DNA of 64,000 nucleotides from Fimbriimonadaceae bacterium. Lineage in GTDB: Bacteria; Armatimonadota; Fimbriimonadia; Fimbriimonadales; Fimbriimonadaceae. A program made the translations under genes and the position numbers. Under the pieces are notes generated by a model. It saw only the letters and a program-made list of their open reading frames with translations, made no database searches and was not told the origin of the DNA. The DNA is taken from NCBI GenBank assembly GCA_025934835.1, contig JAICWL010000003.1, positions 1 through 64,000 of the forward strand. Direction: 5' to 3'. Shown here in pieces: positions 53,284 to 63,622 of this stretch. How positions within the stretch are numbered: position 1 is the first letter of the stretch; every line of letters begins with the position of its first letter.

Positions 53284-55235
53284 ACGAGCGGCTCCAAGTA
53301 GTACTCCGCCGATCGCGCGGTCTCTCGGAACCACAGGCCGTCCGGACAAACCAGACGGAACCACCACGCGCTGGGCCGATGATTGGCTTTCTCGAGTCCT
53401 TGGGACGCGATGACCGCCTCCCGAATCAATCGCAGGCGTTTGAGCTCCGCTTCGACTTCGATGCTCCGCCGTCGCTCGTGGGCACGCTGCACCTGGTCCC
53501 GAGCGACGATGTCGACCTGCTCCCGCCGCATGGCGTGAAGCTGGTTCTGGATCTGAGTCGATTCATGGACGATCCGTTCGACCTCGCCCGTGAGCCGCTT
53601 GCGCTCCTCGACGGCGTCGGGCGTCGGCTCCTGCCCGAAAATTCGCTCCCGGAATTGCCGACCCTTGGCCAGTTCCGCTTCGATCCGTTCGCGGCGAAGC
53701 TCTCGTGAGCGGTCGAGCGCCTTCCGCCTGCGCTGTTTGACTTCCTCGAGCTCTCTGCGCACCTGCTCCATCTCCATGTGGAGAGCCTGATACTCTTCGG
53801 CCAGACTGCGCCACGATCCGCCCAGCATCGAATCGAGAAACCGGATCAGATCCAATGGACGCCTAAGCCCGGCAAGCTTTTCCAAAAGCGCCCGCTCCTC
53901 CGCGTCCACGGCTTTCCAGCGGGCCGCGAAGCTCGGAGCGCAAAGCTCTTCCCCACCAAACGGCCGTCGCAATGGCTCGGGCAGCCGAAGCCAGCTGCAG
54001 CAAACGCTCAGCGAATCCCATGCGGCATAGCGCACGCGCAGGATCGGGTTCAGTTTCGGCGCCCATCCTTGGGCTCCAAGTCGCTTGTGAAGCTCGCGCG
54101 AGTGCTTTACATAGTTGCTCGCGCCCTCGTGGAATACGAATACAAACTCCCGGGCGAGCATGCCGATGAGCGTGACCGCCTTGCCCACGAGCGTGCAGTT
54201 CGGCCCGAATTTGCGCTCGACGAGCTCTGCAAGCTCCCGGATGCCGCTCAGCGGCCGCTTGTACGACAGGAACTGTGGTTCCGGGGTCATGACCACGGCG
54301 CCGCGATTGCCGAGCCGAACCGTGCCGCGCCCCTTTCCTGGAATTACGAGGTCGAACGGAATCGCGCCAACGCCGAACCGCTCGAGCTCATACAGCCCCG
54401 ATGAGCCTTGGATCGCCTCGTCGTAGGCTCTACACGCCGCTGCTCGGGTGGCAGGGTCGACAAACAGGTTGGCAAGCTCGAATCGGGGTGCGTCGCACGT
54501 CTGCGAGTTGAATCGTAGGAGCTCGGTCGTCGACGTGGTGGTCAGTTCGATGCTCGCATTCGCGCAGAACTCGTACATGCCCGAAAGCAGCCGCATGTAA
54601 AATTCGGAGAGAGTGATCGACGGGTCCTCGGCCGCATCGCATACCATCGTTCGAAGCTCGTCGGCCAGTGCCTCGGCAGCAAGCCGGCCCTCGCCTCGTA
54701 GGCAGTCGATAGCCTCCCCGAGTGCCCAATCCAGACAGGACATCAGCTCGGGATATAGTTGGCGCAGTGGCGTTTCGGCGGTGATCGGAGGGTGGTCATC
54801 TAACGACACGACTCCTCTCCAGCCCCAAGCCTCGGTGGCCGAATCCAGCACGCCCGGCCTCGCCCTCTCGAGCTTGTCCAGTGCCGAGCCGTGCCGAGCA
54901 AGCATCTCCCGCGTGATGACGGTCTCGGACCCGAACAGCGCGGAGAACTCCACTGCGGCGCTCCACAGCCCGCGCGTCGTCGTGTCGTTGTGCGGAAACG
55001 CCTTGTATCGGCCCGGATTGCGCGGCCCGCTGGGCAGCTTCGCGAAGTAGTCCGTGTCGTGGACCCCCGCGACGAGCTTGCGCGAATATCCGGCTTTCCG
55101 GCTCTCCAGGTAGAGCCCGCCCTTCATCGGCTCGTCCCAAAAAATGGTCTGTCCGAGCGCCAGGAACGGTGAGTCACCCGCGAGCCTATCTAGCTCTGCG
55201 AGCACGCTCTCCAAGCCGGAACAGTTGGCCTCCAT
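53280..55235 (-). CDS. 651-aa protein of unknown function with C-terminal coiled coil
   Basis: I do not recognise a family. Start taken as ATG 55235 (MEANCSGLESVLAELDRLAGDSPFL); the track's 20-residue extension covers a hairpin. No signal peptide or membrane helix. N-terminal part: WDEPMKGGLYLESRKAGYSRKLVAGVHDTDYFAKLPSG and YKAFPHNDTTTRGLWSAAVEFSALFGSETVITREML, with many conserved-looking charged and aromatic residues; a mixed middle; and a long Arg/Glu-rich coiled coil at about 470-600 (EMEQVRRELEEVKQRRRKALDRSRELRRERIEAEL and neighbours), ending in a small aromatic domain (WWFRLVCPDGLWFRETARSAEYYL). TTGA coupling ties it to dapF and dus. Confidence 0.78.
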   Translation of the reverse strand: MEANCSGLESVLAELDRLAGDSPFLALGQTIFWDEPMKGGLYLESRKAGYSRKLVAGVHDTDYFAKLPSGPRNPGRYKAFPHNDTTTRGLWSAAVEFSALFGSETVITREMLARHGSALDKLERARPGVLDSATEAWGWRGVVSLDDHPPITAETPLRQLYPELMSCLDWALGEAIDCLRGEGRLAAEALADELRTMVCDAAEDPSITLSEFYMRLLSGMYEFCANASIELTTTSTTELLRFNSQTCDAPRFELANLFVDPATRAAACRAYDEAIQGSSGLYELERFGVGAIPFDLVIPGKGRGTVRLGNRGAVVMTPEPQFLSYKRPLSGIRELAELVERKFGPNCTLVGKAVTLIGMLAREFVFVFHEGASNYVKHSRELHKRLGAQGWAPKLNPILRVRYAAWDSLSVCCSWLRLPEPLRRPFGGEELCAPSFAARWKAVDAEERALLEKLAGLRRPLDLIRFLDSMLGGSWRSLAEEYQALHMEMEQVRRELEEVKQRRRKALDRSRELRRERIEAELAKGRQFRERIFGQEPTPDAVEERKRLTGEVERIVHESTQIQNQLHAMRREQVDIVARDQVQRAHERRRSIEVEAELKRLRLIREAVIASQGLEKANHRPSAWWFRLVCPDGLWFRETARSAEYYLEPLV

Positions 55236-55263
55236 ATGCAGGTTACTCGTATACTTTACGCGC

Positions 55264-55285
55264 CAAGCCGAAGAACGTCGGCTTG
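55264..55285 (-). terminator. stem-loop after the thioesterase gene
   Basis: CAAGCCGA and TCGGCTTG form a perfect 8-bp stem around a 6-nt loop, 11 bases after the thioesterase stop and about 30 bases before the start of the unknown 651-aa gene. No T-run follows. Confidence 0.5.
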
Positions 55286-55295
55286 CGAAGCGCAC

Positions 55296-55721
55296 CTATT
55301 CTGTGGCCGCGCACGCCGGTTCGCGATTCAGCAGCTCCCTGAGCCCGTCAGGAATAGAAAGTGCTTTTCGCTCTGTGCCCATCACCACCTGCCACGTGTA
55401 CCCTTCAGTGGTGGTCGCCCCGCTCGTTTCATTTCGAATCACGTATTCGAACCGGATTGCGGACCGCCGCATTTCGGCAAGGTGGATATCGACGAAGATG
55501 ATGTCGTCGTATCGCACTTCTCCCCGATACCGGACGTGCGCCTCCACTATCGGCATGAAGAATCCCCTTTCCTCGAGTTGTTTGTAGGTGAATCCGCGCG
55601 CCCGGCACCAGGCTCCTCTTGCCTGCTCGAACCAATAGAGATAATTCGCGTAGTACGCGTGGCCCATTTGGTCCGTTTCGCCGTATCGAACGCGGATTCT
55701 CTCGGAGGTGATCGAGCCCAT
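55296..55721 (-). CDS. acyl-CoA thioesterase (YbgC/FcbC-type hotdog)
   Basis: Hotdog-fold thioesterase, 141 aa from ATG 55721 (MGSITSERIRVRYGETDQMGHAYYANYLYWFEQAR). RYGETDQMGHAYYANY is the YbgC/4-hydroxybenzoyl-CoA thioesterase signature with its catalytic Asp. The rest (VRYRGEVRYDDIIFVDIHLAEMRRSAIRFEYVI) forms the central sheet. Releases acyl or aromatic CoA thioesters; substrate unknown. TAAACC lies 7 nt upstream of the start. Confidence 0.93.
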   Translation of the reverse strand: MGSITSERIRVRYGETDQMGHAYYANYLYWFEQARGAWCRARGFTYKQLEERGFFMPIVEAHVRYRGEVRYDDIIFVDIHLAEMRRSAIRFEYVIRNETSGATTTEGYTWQVVMGTERKALSIPDGLRELLNREPACAATE

Positions 55722-55790
55722 GGGCCAAGGTTTACCCCCTGAGGCTGCCCGGCATCCGGCCGCCGGTCCTCCGTCTAACCGGTCAAACTG

Positions 55791-56312
55791 ATGCCGAAGA
55801 TGCAATCTCAGAACCCTGGCGAATCGGAGCCGGCGGCGAGACCGGAGTCTGTGCTTATCCGGTTCCTGGCCTCACTTTGCCTCACTTACCTCGTCGCGTT
55901 CGCGGCGATCGAGCTCAGTCTTCCAGGTCTTCGAGGGTGGTACTCGCTCGCCGAAGGTCCGTCCTGGCAGCCTCCCGCGCAATGGGTCACGCCGCTCCTC
56001 CTGCTCGTTTTCGGATGCGCCGGAGTCGCCGGTTGGCTGGCGATTCGCCGAAATAGGGGGACGGCGACGCTCTGCCTATGGGCTGCCAACGTCGTCTTGC
56101 TCGGGGCTTGGTGCGTGCTGTTTTTCGCACGGCAGGCGTTCGTGCCGGCGCTGGCGGAGTCTGCGGTTCTATTCGTCTCGGCTGCGGCCGCCCTGGTTTG
56201 GTATTTCCTTGTCAGCAAGCCGGCGGGGCTGTTGCAGTGCCTGGTTCTCTTGTGGGACCTATGGGCTGCTGCCACTTCCCTTGCGGCCTGGCGGGCATCT
56301 CAGGGTCGCTAG
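55791..56312 (+). CDS. TspO/MBR family membrane protein
   Basis: 173 aa, five membrane helices. TspO/peripheral-benzodiazepine-receptor-like: [36 protein letters not shown] resembles WYxxLxKPxWxPPxxxFxxxWxxLY, and [17 protein letters not shown] matches the N-x-x-W-x-x-LFF helix. In bacteria these proteins bind porphyrins/steroids and affect tetrapyrrole regulation. N-terminal 20 residues are hydrophilic. Its stop shares CTAG with the stop of convergent carB. Confidence 0.85.
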   Translation: MPKMQSQNPGESEPAARPESVLIRFLASLCLTYLVAFAAIELSLPGLRGWYSLAEGPSWQPPAQWVTPLLLLVFGCAGVAGWLAIRRNRGTATLCLWAANVVLLGAWCVLFFARQAFVPALAESAVLFVSAAAALVWYFLVSKPAGLLQCLVLLWDLWAAATSLAAWRASQGR

Positions 56313-58123
56313 CCTGCGACACCGGTCACGACGTCGTCTTCTTGCTCGAAAGTTCCGTAGTAGTACGGGGTTCGAGACTCGAACTCCCCCGCGCACGTGT
56401 CGACCATTTTGAAAACGGGCATCACTTTTTGTCGCTCGACTTCGGCCAGCACGCGCCGCTGATACGCGAAGTATTGGGCGATCCGCTGCTCCGCTCCCTC
56501 CGCGGACAAAGGCTCTCGGCCAAGACCGGAAAGATCCATCCCGAGGATGGCCATGTAAGCTGCAGGGTCTTTGGCGAAGCGCTCCTCGCCGGCTTCCAGA
56601 AGGGGCGCGAACGTGCGGCTCGAGCCCAGTATGCTGAGGATCGTGGGCGAGGGGAACCCGAGCAGAAACGCCGACTCGACGAGCTGTCCCAAATCCTCGT
56701 TCTGACCCAGAGTCTCTCGCGCTCGAGTCAGACGGCGCTCCATGTCGACCAAAACCTTGATCTTGCGCAGGAACCATCTGTCGACGCGGCTCAGCCTGTT
56801 CACTTCATCGACGCTCCAGCCACGGCGGAGCCCCTCCGCCAGGGCCCATAGGCGCTCGTCGGTCGGCTTTCGAATCGCTTCTCGGAGCGAGGCCTCGTCC
56901 AGCGATTGCATCCTAGGATGCCGCAGGTCGCGCTGCTTCACCTCCAAGCCTCGCAGCGCTTTCATCAGGGCGGCTTCGAAGGATCGGTCGATCGCCATCA
57001 CCTCGCCCGTCGCCTTCATCTGAGTGAAGAGCGATCGGTCGCCGGATGCGAACTTGTCGAACGGCCACCTCGGAATCTTCACGACGCAGTAGTCGAGGGC
57101 CGGTTCGAAGCACGCCTTGGTGGTGCCGGTCACCTGATTCTCGATCTCATCCAGGGTCTTGCCGGTCGCTATCTTCGCCGCTACCCGCGCGATCGGATAC
57201 CCCGTCGCCTTCGAGGCGAGCGCCGACGACCGCGACACCCTCGGATTGACTTCGATAATGTAGTAATCGAAGCTCTCGGGGTTCACGGCAAGCTGAACGT
57301 TGCATCCCCCCTCGATCCCAAGCGACTGGATGATCTTGAGCGACGCGGTGCGCAGCATGTGGTACTCCAGGTCGCTCAACGTCTGTGATGGCGCGACGAC
57401 AATCGAATCACCGGTGTGGACGCCCATCGGATCGAGGTTTTCCATATTGCAGACGGTGATGCAGTTGCCCGCGCCGTCCCGCATGACCTCGTACTCGATC
57501 TCCTTCCAACCGAGCAGCGACCGCTCGACCATGATCTGGCTGCGCATCGAGAGCTTCAGCCCCTTTTGGCCAACTTCCCAAAGCTCCTCTCTCGAATTGG
57601 CGATGCCTCCGCCCGTGCCGCCGAGCGTATAAGCCGGCCGGATGATGCAGGGGTACGGCACGACGTCCAGCGCCGCTTCAAGCTCCTCGTTCGAAGTGAT
57701 GATCCAGCTCTCGGGGACCGGCTCCTTGATCTCGCGCATAAGCGCACGAAAGCTCTCTCGATCCTCCGCCTTGCGGATCGCCTCCAAGGGGGTTCCAAGC
57801 AGCCGAACTTCGTAGCGCTCCAACAGGCCCGCGTCCGCAAGCTGGGTGGCAAGGTTCAATCCCGTCTGGCCGCCAAGCGTGGGAAGTAGCGCGTCCGGCC
57901 GCTCCCGGGCGATCACTCGCTCGCAAAAATCGACGGTCAGGGGCTCGATGTAAAGCGCGTCCGCAACCCCGGGGTCGGTCATGATCGTGGCCGGGTTACT
58001 GTTGATGAGGACGACTTCGTGGCCCTCCTCTTTGAGGGACTTGCAGGCTTGCGTGCCCGCGTAATCGAACTCGGCAGCCTGACCAATAACGATCGGCCCG
58101 GAGCCGATTACGAGCACCTTCAT
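56309..58123 (-). CDS. carB: carbamoyl-phosphate synthase large subunit, N-terminal half
   Basis: Contains only the first synthetase unit of CarB: biotin-carboxylase-like N-domain ([49 protein letters not shown]), ATP-grasp domain ([66 protein letters not shown]), and the helical oligomerisation domain ending [20 protein letters not shown]. In a normal CarB (about 1,070 aa) the second ATP-grasp half starts right after that; here nine further residues ([11 protein letters not shown] in part) precede a stop. The intact junction suggests a split gene rather than a broken one. TAAACT lies 11 nt upstream. Confidence 0.93.
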   Translation of the reverse strand: MKVLVIGSGPIVIGQAAEFDYAGTQACKSLKEEGHEVVLINSNPATIMTDPGVADALYIEPLTVDFCERVIARERPDALLPTLGGQTGLNLATQLADAGLLERYEVRLLGTPLEAIRKAEDRESFRALMREIKEPVPESWIITSNEELEAALDVVPYPCIIRPAYTLGGTGGGIANSREELWEVGQKGLKLSMRSQIMVERSLLGWKEIEYEVMRDGAGNCITVCNMENLDPMGVHTGDSIVVAPSQTLSDLEYHMLRTASLKIIQSLGIEGGCNVQLAVNPESFDYYIIEVNPRVSRSSALASKATGYPIARVAAKIATGKTLDEIENQVTGTTKACFEPALDYCVVKIPRWPFDKFASGDRSLFTQMKATGEVMAIDRSFEAALMKALRGLEVKQRDLRHPRMQSLDEASLREAIRKPTDERLWALAEGLRRGWSVDEVNRLSRVDRWFLRKIKVLVDMERRLTRARETLGQNEDLGQLVESAFLLGFPSPTILSILGSSRTFAPLLEAGEERFAKDPAAYMAILGMDLSGLGREPLSAEGAEQRIAQYFAYQRRVLAEVERQKVMPVFKMVDTCAGEFESRTPYYYGTFEQEDDVVTGVAG

Positions 58124-58206
58124 TCTATTGGTGGAGTTTACCGGGCTGGCGTGGGCACGGCCCCAAAGCCGGTGGCGAGATTTTTCCCGGGGCTAACGGG
58201 CGCCGC

Positions 58207-58872
58207 TCATAGCGGCTGCTTCTTGATCTCCGCCCAGCGCCGAGGATACGCACGCGGCGTCGGCCCTACTTTGCGATACACCGGAAAAGCCCGCATGGCG
58301 TCGGAGCCCGGAAGTTTGTGGATCACGACCTCTTCGAGTGCGAGTCCCAAAAGCCCAAAATCCTGAATCGGCCGCTCGGATTCCGTGCGCATCGGGACGA
58401 CGGCGCCTCCGACTCGGCATGGCCCCGCCGATAGCTCGAGCTGAATTCCCAGAGGCGCGAGCGCCCGGCCCGTCACCACGTCGAACCGATTCCGCCACTG
58501 CGCGTCCTCGGCTCTCCCGAGTACCGCTTCAAGGTTCGGGAGCAGATTCTCGCTGAGGAACAGGATCATTTTGCCGTTCGAATCCAGAGCGGTAACGCGC
58601 AGGTCCGGACGCGCGCAAGCCAGCGGCCAGGCGGGAAACCCTGGCCCACTGCCAATGTCCAGAACCGAAGCTCCGTGCGGAATTAGATTTTGAAACAGCA
58701 GGCTGTCCAGGAAATGCCGGCTGGCGCACTCGGCTCTTGGCACGCGGGTGAGGTTCCTGGTTTTGTTAGCCTCGTAGAGCCGCTGCTCGAACGCCGCGAA
58801 GGCCGCAACCTGGGCGCGGTCAAGCGACAGGCCCAGGCGCTCGCACTCCTCGACGAACTTCCGTTCGTCCAT
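58207..58872 (-). CDS. rsmG: 16S rRNA (guanine527-N7)-methyltransferase RsmG
   Basis: SAM methyltransferase that modifies G527 of 16S rRNA. 221 aa. Helical N-terminus with NKTRNLTRV, HFLDSLLFQNLIPHG, then the SAM-binding loop LDIGSGPGFPAWPLA (about 71-85), DSNGKMILFLSENL, RAEDAQWRNRFDVVTGRALAPL and a C-terminus with YRKVGPTPRAYPRR. Complete length. Lies 83 bases upstream-distal of carB and 16 bases downstream of the sortilin-like gene. No SD near ATG 58872. Confidence 0.95.
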   Translation of the reverse strand: MDERKFVEECERLGLSLDRAQVAAFAAFEQRLYEANKTRNLTRVPRAECASRHFLDSLLFQNLIPHGASVLDIGSGPGFPAWPLACARPDLRVTALDSNGKMILFLSENLLPNLEAVLGRAEDAQWRNRFDVVTGRALAPLGIQLELSAGPCRVGGAVVPMRTESERPIQDFGLLGLALEEVVIHKLPGSDAMRAFPVYRKVGPTPRAYPRRWAEIKKQPL

Positions 58873-58888
58873 TACAGACTATTGTGAG

Positions 58889-61537
58889 CTAGTCGCCGTC
58901 GCCCTGATTCTGGGCGCCCGATCCATCCGCAGGCAATCCCTCGACGCTCACCGACGTGGTGTACACCTTTCCATCCACTGTCAAGGTCACCCGATAATCT
59001 CCGGTTGCCAAGCGGCCATAGATTCTCCCGTTCCACGGGATCACGTTCAGGCCGGCATCGCGGGAAGCTGTCAGGTCGTCGGAGCTTTCGCCGGACGCGG
59101 AAGCGATGTTGAGCTTCACATCCTTTGCCGGAGACTTCAAGTAGTACATGATGCGCGTCCCGGGCTGTGAGTTCGCGGCCAGGAAGATGCCGTCTCCGTC
59201 CCAGCTCTGTCCGCCGCCGCCCCCAAGCGAGAGCACGTCTTGCGGCTTCATGAGGACTACGTCCTGCTTCATCTTGTCGGCCGAGAGCTGCTCGAGCCCG
59301 CTGACGTCGATCGTCCACAGAGAGCGCCCGTGAGTGGCGACGATCAGGTCCAGGTCGCGCGGGTGCACTACGAGGTCATGGACGGCAACGGTCGGGAACT
59401 TCGTGTTCATCCTGCCCCACGTCGCGCCGCGGTCGAACGAATACCGGAGAGCCTTCTCCGAGCCGAGATAAAGAAGATCCGGGTTCTTTTCCCCCTCGGT
59501 GATGACATACAGGCAATCGCCATCGGGCAGCCCCGCGCTCAGGGCCTTCCAAGTCTTGCCGTAATCTTCCGAAACGAAGGCATACGGCTTGAAATCGCTG
59601 CTTCGGTGACCGTCGAAAGTTGCATACACGCGGCCCAGAGCCCACTTCGATGCCAGAACGCGGCTACACCACGTGTTCGCCGGAAGCCCGGGAATGTTCG
59701 CCGTCACATTTTGCCAAGTTTCGCCGCCGTCCTGGGTGACCTGCACCTGGCCGTCGTCCGTGCCGACGTAGATCAGCCCTTCCTTGCGAGGAGATTCGCT
59801 GATCGTAATGATCGTGCAGTGGTTTTCGGCGCCGGAATTGTCCGAAGTGACGCCGAGCGAGCCGGCTGCCTTCGTCTCATCCTTATCGTTGGTCGTGAGG
59901 TCGGGCGAAATCGGTCGCCATGTGTCTCCGCGATCCACGCTCTTCATCAGCCTGTTGGCGCCCACGTAAAGCGTGCGCGGATTGTGCGGGCTAAGGATGA
60001 ACGGCGTGCTCCAATTGAACCGAAGCCGCTCCCCTTCCAGCCGCGGCCTCAGCGCTCTCGCGCCGCCGTTCTTCAGGTCGTAGCGGATCATCCCCCCGTT
60101 CTGGCTCTCCGTGTACACCGTGCCCCAATCCGTCGGGTCCACCTGGGCGTGGAATCCGTCTCCGCCGCCCACATTGTCGGCATCCCAGAATGCTGTGCCG
60201 CCGTGGCGAGTCTGCGTGGGAATCCCCCAGCTGCCGTTGTCTTGTAGCCCGCCGTACACCCAGTACGGCGTTCGGTAATCGAAGGCAACGGCGTAATACT
60301 GCCCGATCGCTAGGTCGTTCAGATGCTCCCAGGTCTTGCCCTTGTCGCGCGTCTGATAGACGCCACCATCGCAGCCCACGATCATGTGGTTGTCGTCGGT
60401 CGGCTCGATCCACCAGGCGTGGAAGTCCGGATGCACGCTCCTGCCGAGCGTCCGAAAAGTCTTGCCGCCGTCTTCCGTGTAGCTGATGTGGTCGCTCGGA
60501 ATGTAGAACCGGTTGATATTTTGTGGGTCCTGGCGCGGGATGCTGAAATAGAACGGACGCGGGTTCACGTAGCTGATCCGCTTCCAGGACTCGCCTCCGT
60601 CTGTGCTCCGGAACGTTCCTCCGGCGTAGTCCTTCACCGAGCCGTTGTCAGAAGGTCGATCCTTTTCAGCTCCCTTGTATTCGATTGTCGCGGTGACGAC
60701 GCGCGGGTTCTTGTAGAAGTAGGAAAGCCCGATGCGGCCGAGATTGCCTTCGGGAATCCCTCGCGTCACCTTGTGCCAGTTCTTGCCGCCGTCGGTCGAC
60801 CGGTAGAGGCCGCTCCCCGGCCCGCCGCTGATGAAATCCCACGGCAGCCTTCGACGTTGGTACATCGCGCAAAGGAGATTCCGAGGGTTTGACGGGTCCC
60901 TCGCGAGGTCTACTGCGCCCGTGTTCTCGTCGACGAAGAGCGTGCGTTCCCAAGTGACGCCTCCGTCGGTCGAGCGGTAGACGCCCCGCTCTTGGTTCGG
61001 GCCCCAAAGATTCCCGAGTGCGGCGACCGTCACAACGTTCGGGTTCTTCGGATCGATCAGTATCTTTGAGATCTGAAGCGTCTTCTCGAGGCCCATATGG
61101 GACCACGTTTGGCCGCCGTCCACCGACTTGTACACGCCATCGCCCCAGGCCACCGAGTTTCGGTTCGTGCCTTCTCCCGTGCCCGCCCAAACGATGTCGG
61201 GATTCGTCGCCGAAACTGCTACAGCGCCCATGGAAGCCGAGGGCTCATTTTGAAATTCAGGCGAGAACGTCAGTCCGCCGTCGTCGGTCTTCCAAACTCC
61301 TCCCGAAGCGCTCGCCACGTAGAATATGCGCGGCTCCTTCTCGTACACCGCGATGTCGGTTACGCGGCCACCCATGTTCGTCGGACCGAGTTCCCTCGGA
61401 ATCAGATTGACGATCATATTAGCCCAGGGGGTCGGCTCGGCGGCCGCAGCCGGAGGGGGCGTGGGCGGCGTCGCGAGCTTTTGAGCCGGTGCAACGACTG
61501 AAACAAGCAGCAGGGAGAGCGTTAGGGGATATTTCAT
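58889..61537 (-). CDS. secreted sortilin/VPS10-like BNR-repeat protein
   Basis: 882 aa from ATG 61537 with signal peptide (MKYPLTLSLLLVSVVAPAQ). Long propeller made of Asp-box/BNR repeats: GVWKTDDGGLTF, GVYKSVDGGQTWSHM, GVYRSTDGGVTWERT, GLYRSTDGGKNWHKV, GTFRSTDGGESWKRI, QVTQDGGETWQNV, SEDYGKTWKAL. The propeller matches the exported glycosyl-hydrolase-like/VPS10 proteins of unknown role. After about residue 760 a small beta domain follows (PGTRIMYYLKSPAKDVKLNIASASG, GRLATGDYRVTLTVDGKVY), a secretion/sorting or FlgD-Ig-like tail. Not a real glycosidase by motif. Confidence 0.92.
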   Translation of the reverse strand: MKYPLTLSLLLVSVVAPAQKLATPPTPPPAAAAEPTPWANMIVNLIPRELGPTNMGGRVTDIAVYEKEPRIFYVASASGGVWKTDDGGLTFSPEFQNEPSASMGAVAVSATNPDIVWAGTGEGTNRNSVAWGDGVYKSVDGGQTWSHMGLEKTLQISKILIDPKNPNVVTVAALGNLWGPNQERGVYRSTDGGVTWERTLFVDENTGAVDLARDPSNPRNLLCAMYQRRRLPWDFISGGPGSGLYRSTDGGKNWHKVTRGIPEGNLGRIGLSYFYKNPRVVTATIEYKGAEKDRPSDNGSVKDYAGGTFRSTDGGESWKRISYVNPRPFYFSIPRQDPQNINRFYIPSDHISYTEDGGKTFRTLGRSVHPDFHAWWIEPTDDNHMIVGCDGGVYQTRDKGKTWEHLNDLAIGQYYAVAFDYRTPYWVYGGLQDNGSWGIPTQTRHGGTAFWDADNVGGGDGFHAQVDPTDWGTVYTESQNGGMIRYDLKNGGARALRPRLEGERLRFNWSTPFILSPHNPRTLYVGANRLMKSVDRGDTWRPISPDLTTNDKDETKAAGSLGVTSDNSGAENHCTIITISESPRKEGLIYVGTDDGQVQVTQDGGETWQNVTANIPGLPANTWCSRVLASKWALGRVYATFDGHRSSDFKPYAFVSEDYGKTWKALSAGLPDGDCLYVITEGEKNPDLLYLGSEKALRYSFDRGATWGRMNTKFPTVAVHDLVVHPRDLDLIVATHGRSLWTIDVSGLEQLSADKMKQDVVLMKPQDVLSLGGGGGQSWDGDGIFLAANSQPGTRIMYYLKSPAKDVKLNIASASGESSDDLTASRDAGLNVIPWNGRIYGRLATGDYRVTLTVDGKVYTTSVSVEGLPADGSGAQNQGDGD

Positions 61538-61636
61538 GGACGCACACAATCAGACATCGAACGAATCTAGTGCTCCAATGTTTGTATCACAAAGCGGTCG
61601 GCCGAGTCGCGTCGCAGGCGCAAAAAAGCAACGTTC

Positions 61637-63538
61637 TCAGCTTTGCATCGCTCGGAGCTCTTCGAGACGAGTCGATTGCGCCTCCCACACGGCCAATCGG
61701 CCTTCGAGGTTCTCCTGCAGCGCCTGATGCCGCTGGGTCAGTTCGAAAACGTCGGCATTCGGGGGCAAGTTTGAAAGCAGCGCCTCGAGTCTGCGAATCT
61801 CCTGTTCAGTGGATTCGACGTCCTGCTCGGTTTCCTCGACGAGCTTCAAGACCCGCTGGATTTCCTTGCTCAATTCTCGAGGCGATAGCCCCGGGCCGGG
61901 GATGGGCTCCGGCTCGACTGCCTTGCGCTTCTGCTGCGTAGCCGGCGCCGGCCGGCTGCCGCGGTTCCGGTATTCCGTGTACGATCCACCAAACAGCACC
62001 GGCCCTGTGCGGCGCAGATCGAGCGTGTGGTCGGTAACTTCGGCCAGCAAGTGGCGGTCGTGCGAAACCAAGACCAGCGTGCCCTTGTATTCCTTCAGCA
62101 CGTCCACGAGAGCTTCTCGGGACGCCATGTCCAAGTGGTTGGTTGGCTCGTCGAGCACCAGCAGATTCGGGCTAAGGTGCGCGAGTCGGGCCAGCGACAG
62201 CTTGTTCTTTTCACCGCCACTGAGAGTCCGAATCGGCCGAAACACATCGTCGCCGACGATCAAGAATCGACCCAGCAGATTGCGGGCGTCCGGAGGCTTT
62301 AAGTCCAGCTCGTACACCATCATGTCGAGCGGCGACTGGTCCAGATTCCACTCCTGCGCGTCTTGGGAAAAGTAACCCGCCACGACGCCGGACCCCAGTC
62401 GCGCACGCCCTTCGGTCGGCTGGCTGAGCCCGAGCATCAGCTTCACGAGAGTCGATTTGCCCGCGCCGTTCTCACCGATGACGCCCCATCGCTCGCCGTT
62501 TCGGACCGTCCAGTCCAGTCCGGTGAACAGCCGCTGGTCCCCGAACGATATCCCCAGGCCCTCGGCCTCGAGAACGATATCTCCGCTGCGAGCGACCTTG
62601 CCGAACCCGGCTTTCATGCCTCGCTGCTCTCTTGGCGCCTCGACCTTGCTCTCGATCAGGCGGTTCATCAGCTTTTGCCTGCCTCGTGCCTGGGCCGTGC
62701 GCTGCGAATTGATGAAGCGGCGGACGTATTCGTCCATCTTGTCGATCTCCATCTGCTGCCGCCTCGCGACCTCCGCCTGACGCTCGTCATATTCCGCCCG
62801 CAGCCGCAAATACTTTTCGAACGGGCCGGGGAACGACTTCACCTCGCCGTCGCGAAGGTCCAGCACCCGTTCGGCCGTGTTTTCAAGGAACGTTCGGTCG
62901 TGGCTCACGAGCAGAACCGCGCCGTGATAGCCCCGGATCCAGCCTTCGAGCCACTCGGTCGCCTGCAGGTCCAGGTGGTTGGTAGGCTCGTCCAGAATCA
63001 GCAGGTCCGGTTCCTCCAAGAGCAGCCTCGCGATCGCCAACCGGGTCTTCTCGCCGCCGCTGAGCTTCGATGTGGGCTTTTCAAGCTCGGTTTCATCGAA
63101 CCCCATGCGCTGCAGCACGGTCCGAAGGTCGCGCTCTGCCGAATACCCCTCCGCTTCCAGAAAGTGCTCATGAAGCAGCGCGAATTCGTCGAGGTCTTCC
63201 TGCGTCGGCTCACGCTCGATGCGCGCCTCCAGCTCGGTCAGGCGCGAGCGCATCGCAAGCTGCCGCTGCACAGCCTGCTCGGCCTCCCCCAACACGGTTT
63301 TCGCTTCCGCTACCGGGGCTTCCTGGCGCAGATAGCCGATCTTGGCCCCGCGCGACAAATGCACCGAGCCGCGATCCGGCTCGAGCTGGCCGGTGATGAT
63401 CTTTAGCAGCGTCGTCTTGCCCGTACCATTGCGCCCGACGAGCGCGACTTTCTCGCGGGCCTCTAGCCGGAAGTCGACCTGGGTCAGAATCTGATCCACG
63501 CCAAACGACTTGGCGACATTGGACACGGAAAGAAGCAC
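61637..63538 (-). CDS. ABC-F family ATPase
   Basis: Ribosome-associated ABC ATPase without membrane domains (Uup/YdiF/EttA relatives). 633 aa from GTG 63538. Two ABC domains: Walker [10 protein letters not shown] (about 35-43) with [16 protein letters not shown] and [15 protein letters not shown], then GENGAGKST with [14 protein letters not shown] and [15 protein letters not shown]. The interdomain linker (about 245-320, [36 protein letters not shown]) is the P-site tRNA-interacting motif region. A C-terminal coiled coil ([30 protein letters not shown]) resembles Uup. TAAACT lies 9 nt upstream. Confidence 0.95.
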   Translation of the reverse strand: MLLSVSNVAKSFGVDQILTQVDFRLEAREKVALVGRNGTGKTTLLKIITGQLEPDRGSVHLSRGAKIGYLRQEAPVAEAKTVLGEAEQAVQRQLAMRSRLTELEARIEREPTQEDLDEFALLHEHFLEAEGYSAERDLRTVLQRMGFDETELEKPTSKLSGGEKTRLAIARLLLEEPDLLILDEPTNHLDLQATEWLEGWIRGYHGAVLLVSHDRTFLENTAERVLDLRDGEVKSFPGPFEKYLRLRAEYDERQAEVARRQQMEIDKMDEYVRRFINSQRTAQARGRQKLMNRLIESKVEAPREQRGMKAGFGKVARSGDIVLEAEGLGISFGDQRLFTGLDWTVRNGERWGVIGENGAGKSTLVKLMLGLSQPTEGRARLGSGVVAGYFSQDAQEWNLDQSPLDMMVYELDLKPPDARNLLGRFLIVGDDVFRPIRTLSGGEKNKLSLARLAHLSPNLLVLDEPTNHLDMASREALVDVLKEYKGTLVLVSHDRHLLAEVTDHTLDLRRTGPVLFGGSYTEYRNRGSRPAPATQQKRKAVEPEPIPGPGLSPRELSKEIQRVLKLVEETEQDVESTEQEIRRLEALLSNLPPNADVFELTQRHQALQENLEGRLAVWEAQSTRLEELRAMQS

Positions 63539-63547
63539 GGGAATAAG

Positions 63548-63553
63548 AGTTTA
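63548..63553 (-). promoter_or_regulatory. -10-like hexamer for the ABC-F gene
   Basis: TAAACT, 9 nt CTTATTCCC, GTG 63538; no SD. Confidence 0.45.
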
Positions 63554-63610
63554 CTTGTCGTAAGTTCCGTCCGCCGGGCCAGACTGCGCTCCCACGGCCC
63601 TAACCGACCG

Positions 63611-63616
63611 TATAAT
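63611..63616 (+). promoter_or_regulatory. -10 hexamer for leuA (leaderless)
   Basis: Consensus TATAAT, 6 nt TTACTT, GTG 63623, with no SD. The best single example of the leaderless arrangement in the window. Confidence 0.6.
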
Positions 63617-63622
63617 TTACTT

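Noticed and set aside
59240-60247. 335-aa plus ORF antisense to the BNR protein
   Set aside because: Periodic Arg/His-rich shadow created by the repeated DGGxTW codons.
62363-63406. 347-aa plus ORF antisense to ABC-F
   Set aside because: The minus frame carries two complete ABC domains.
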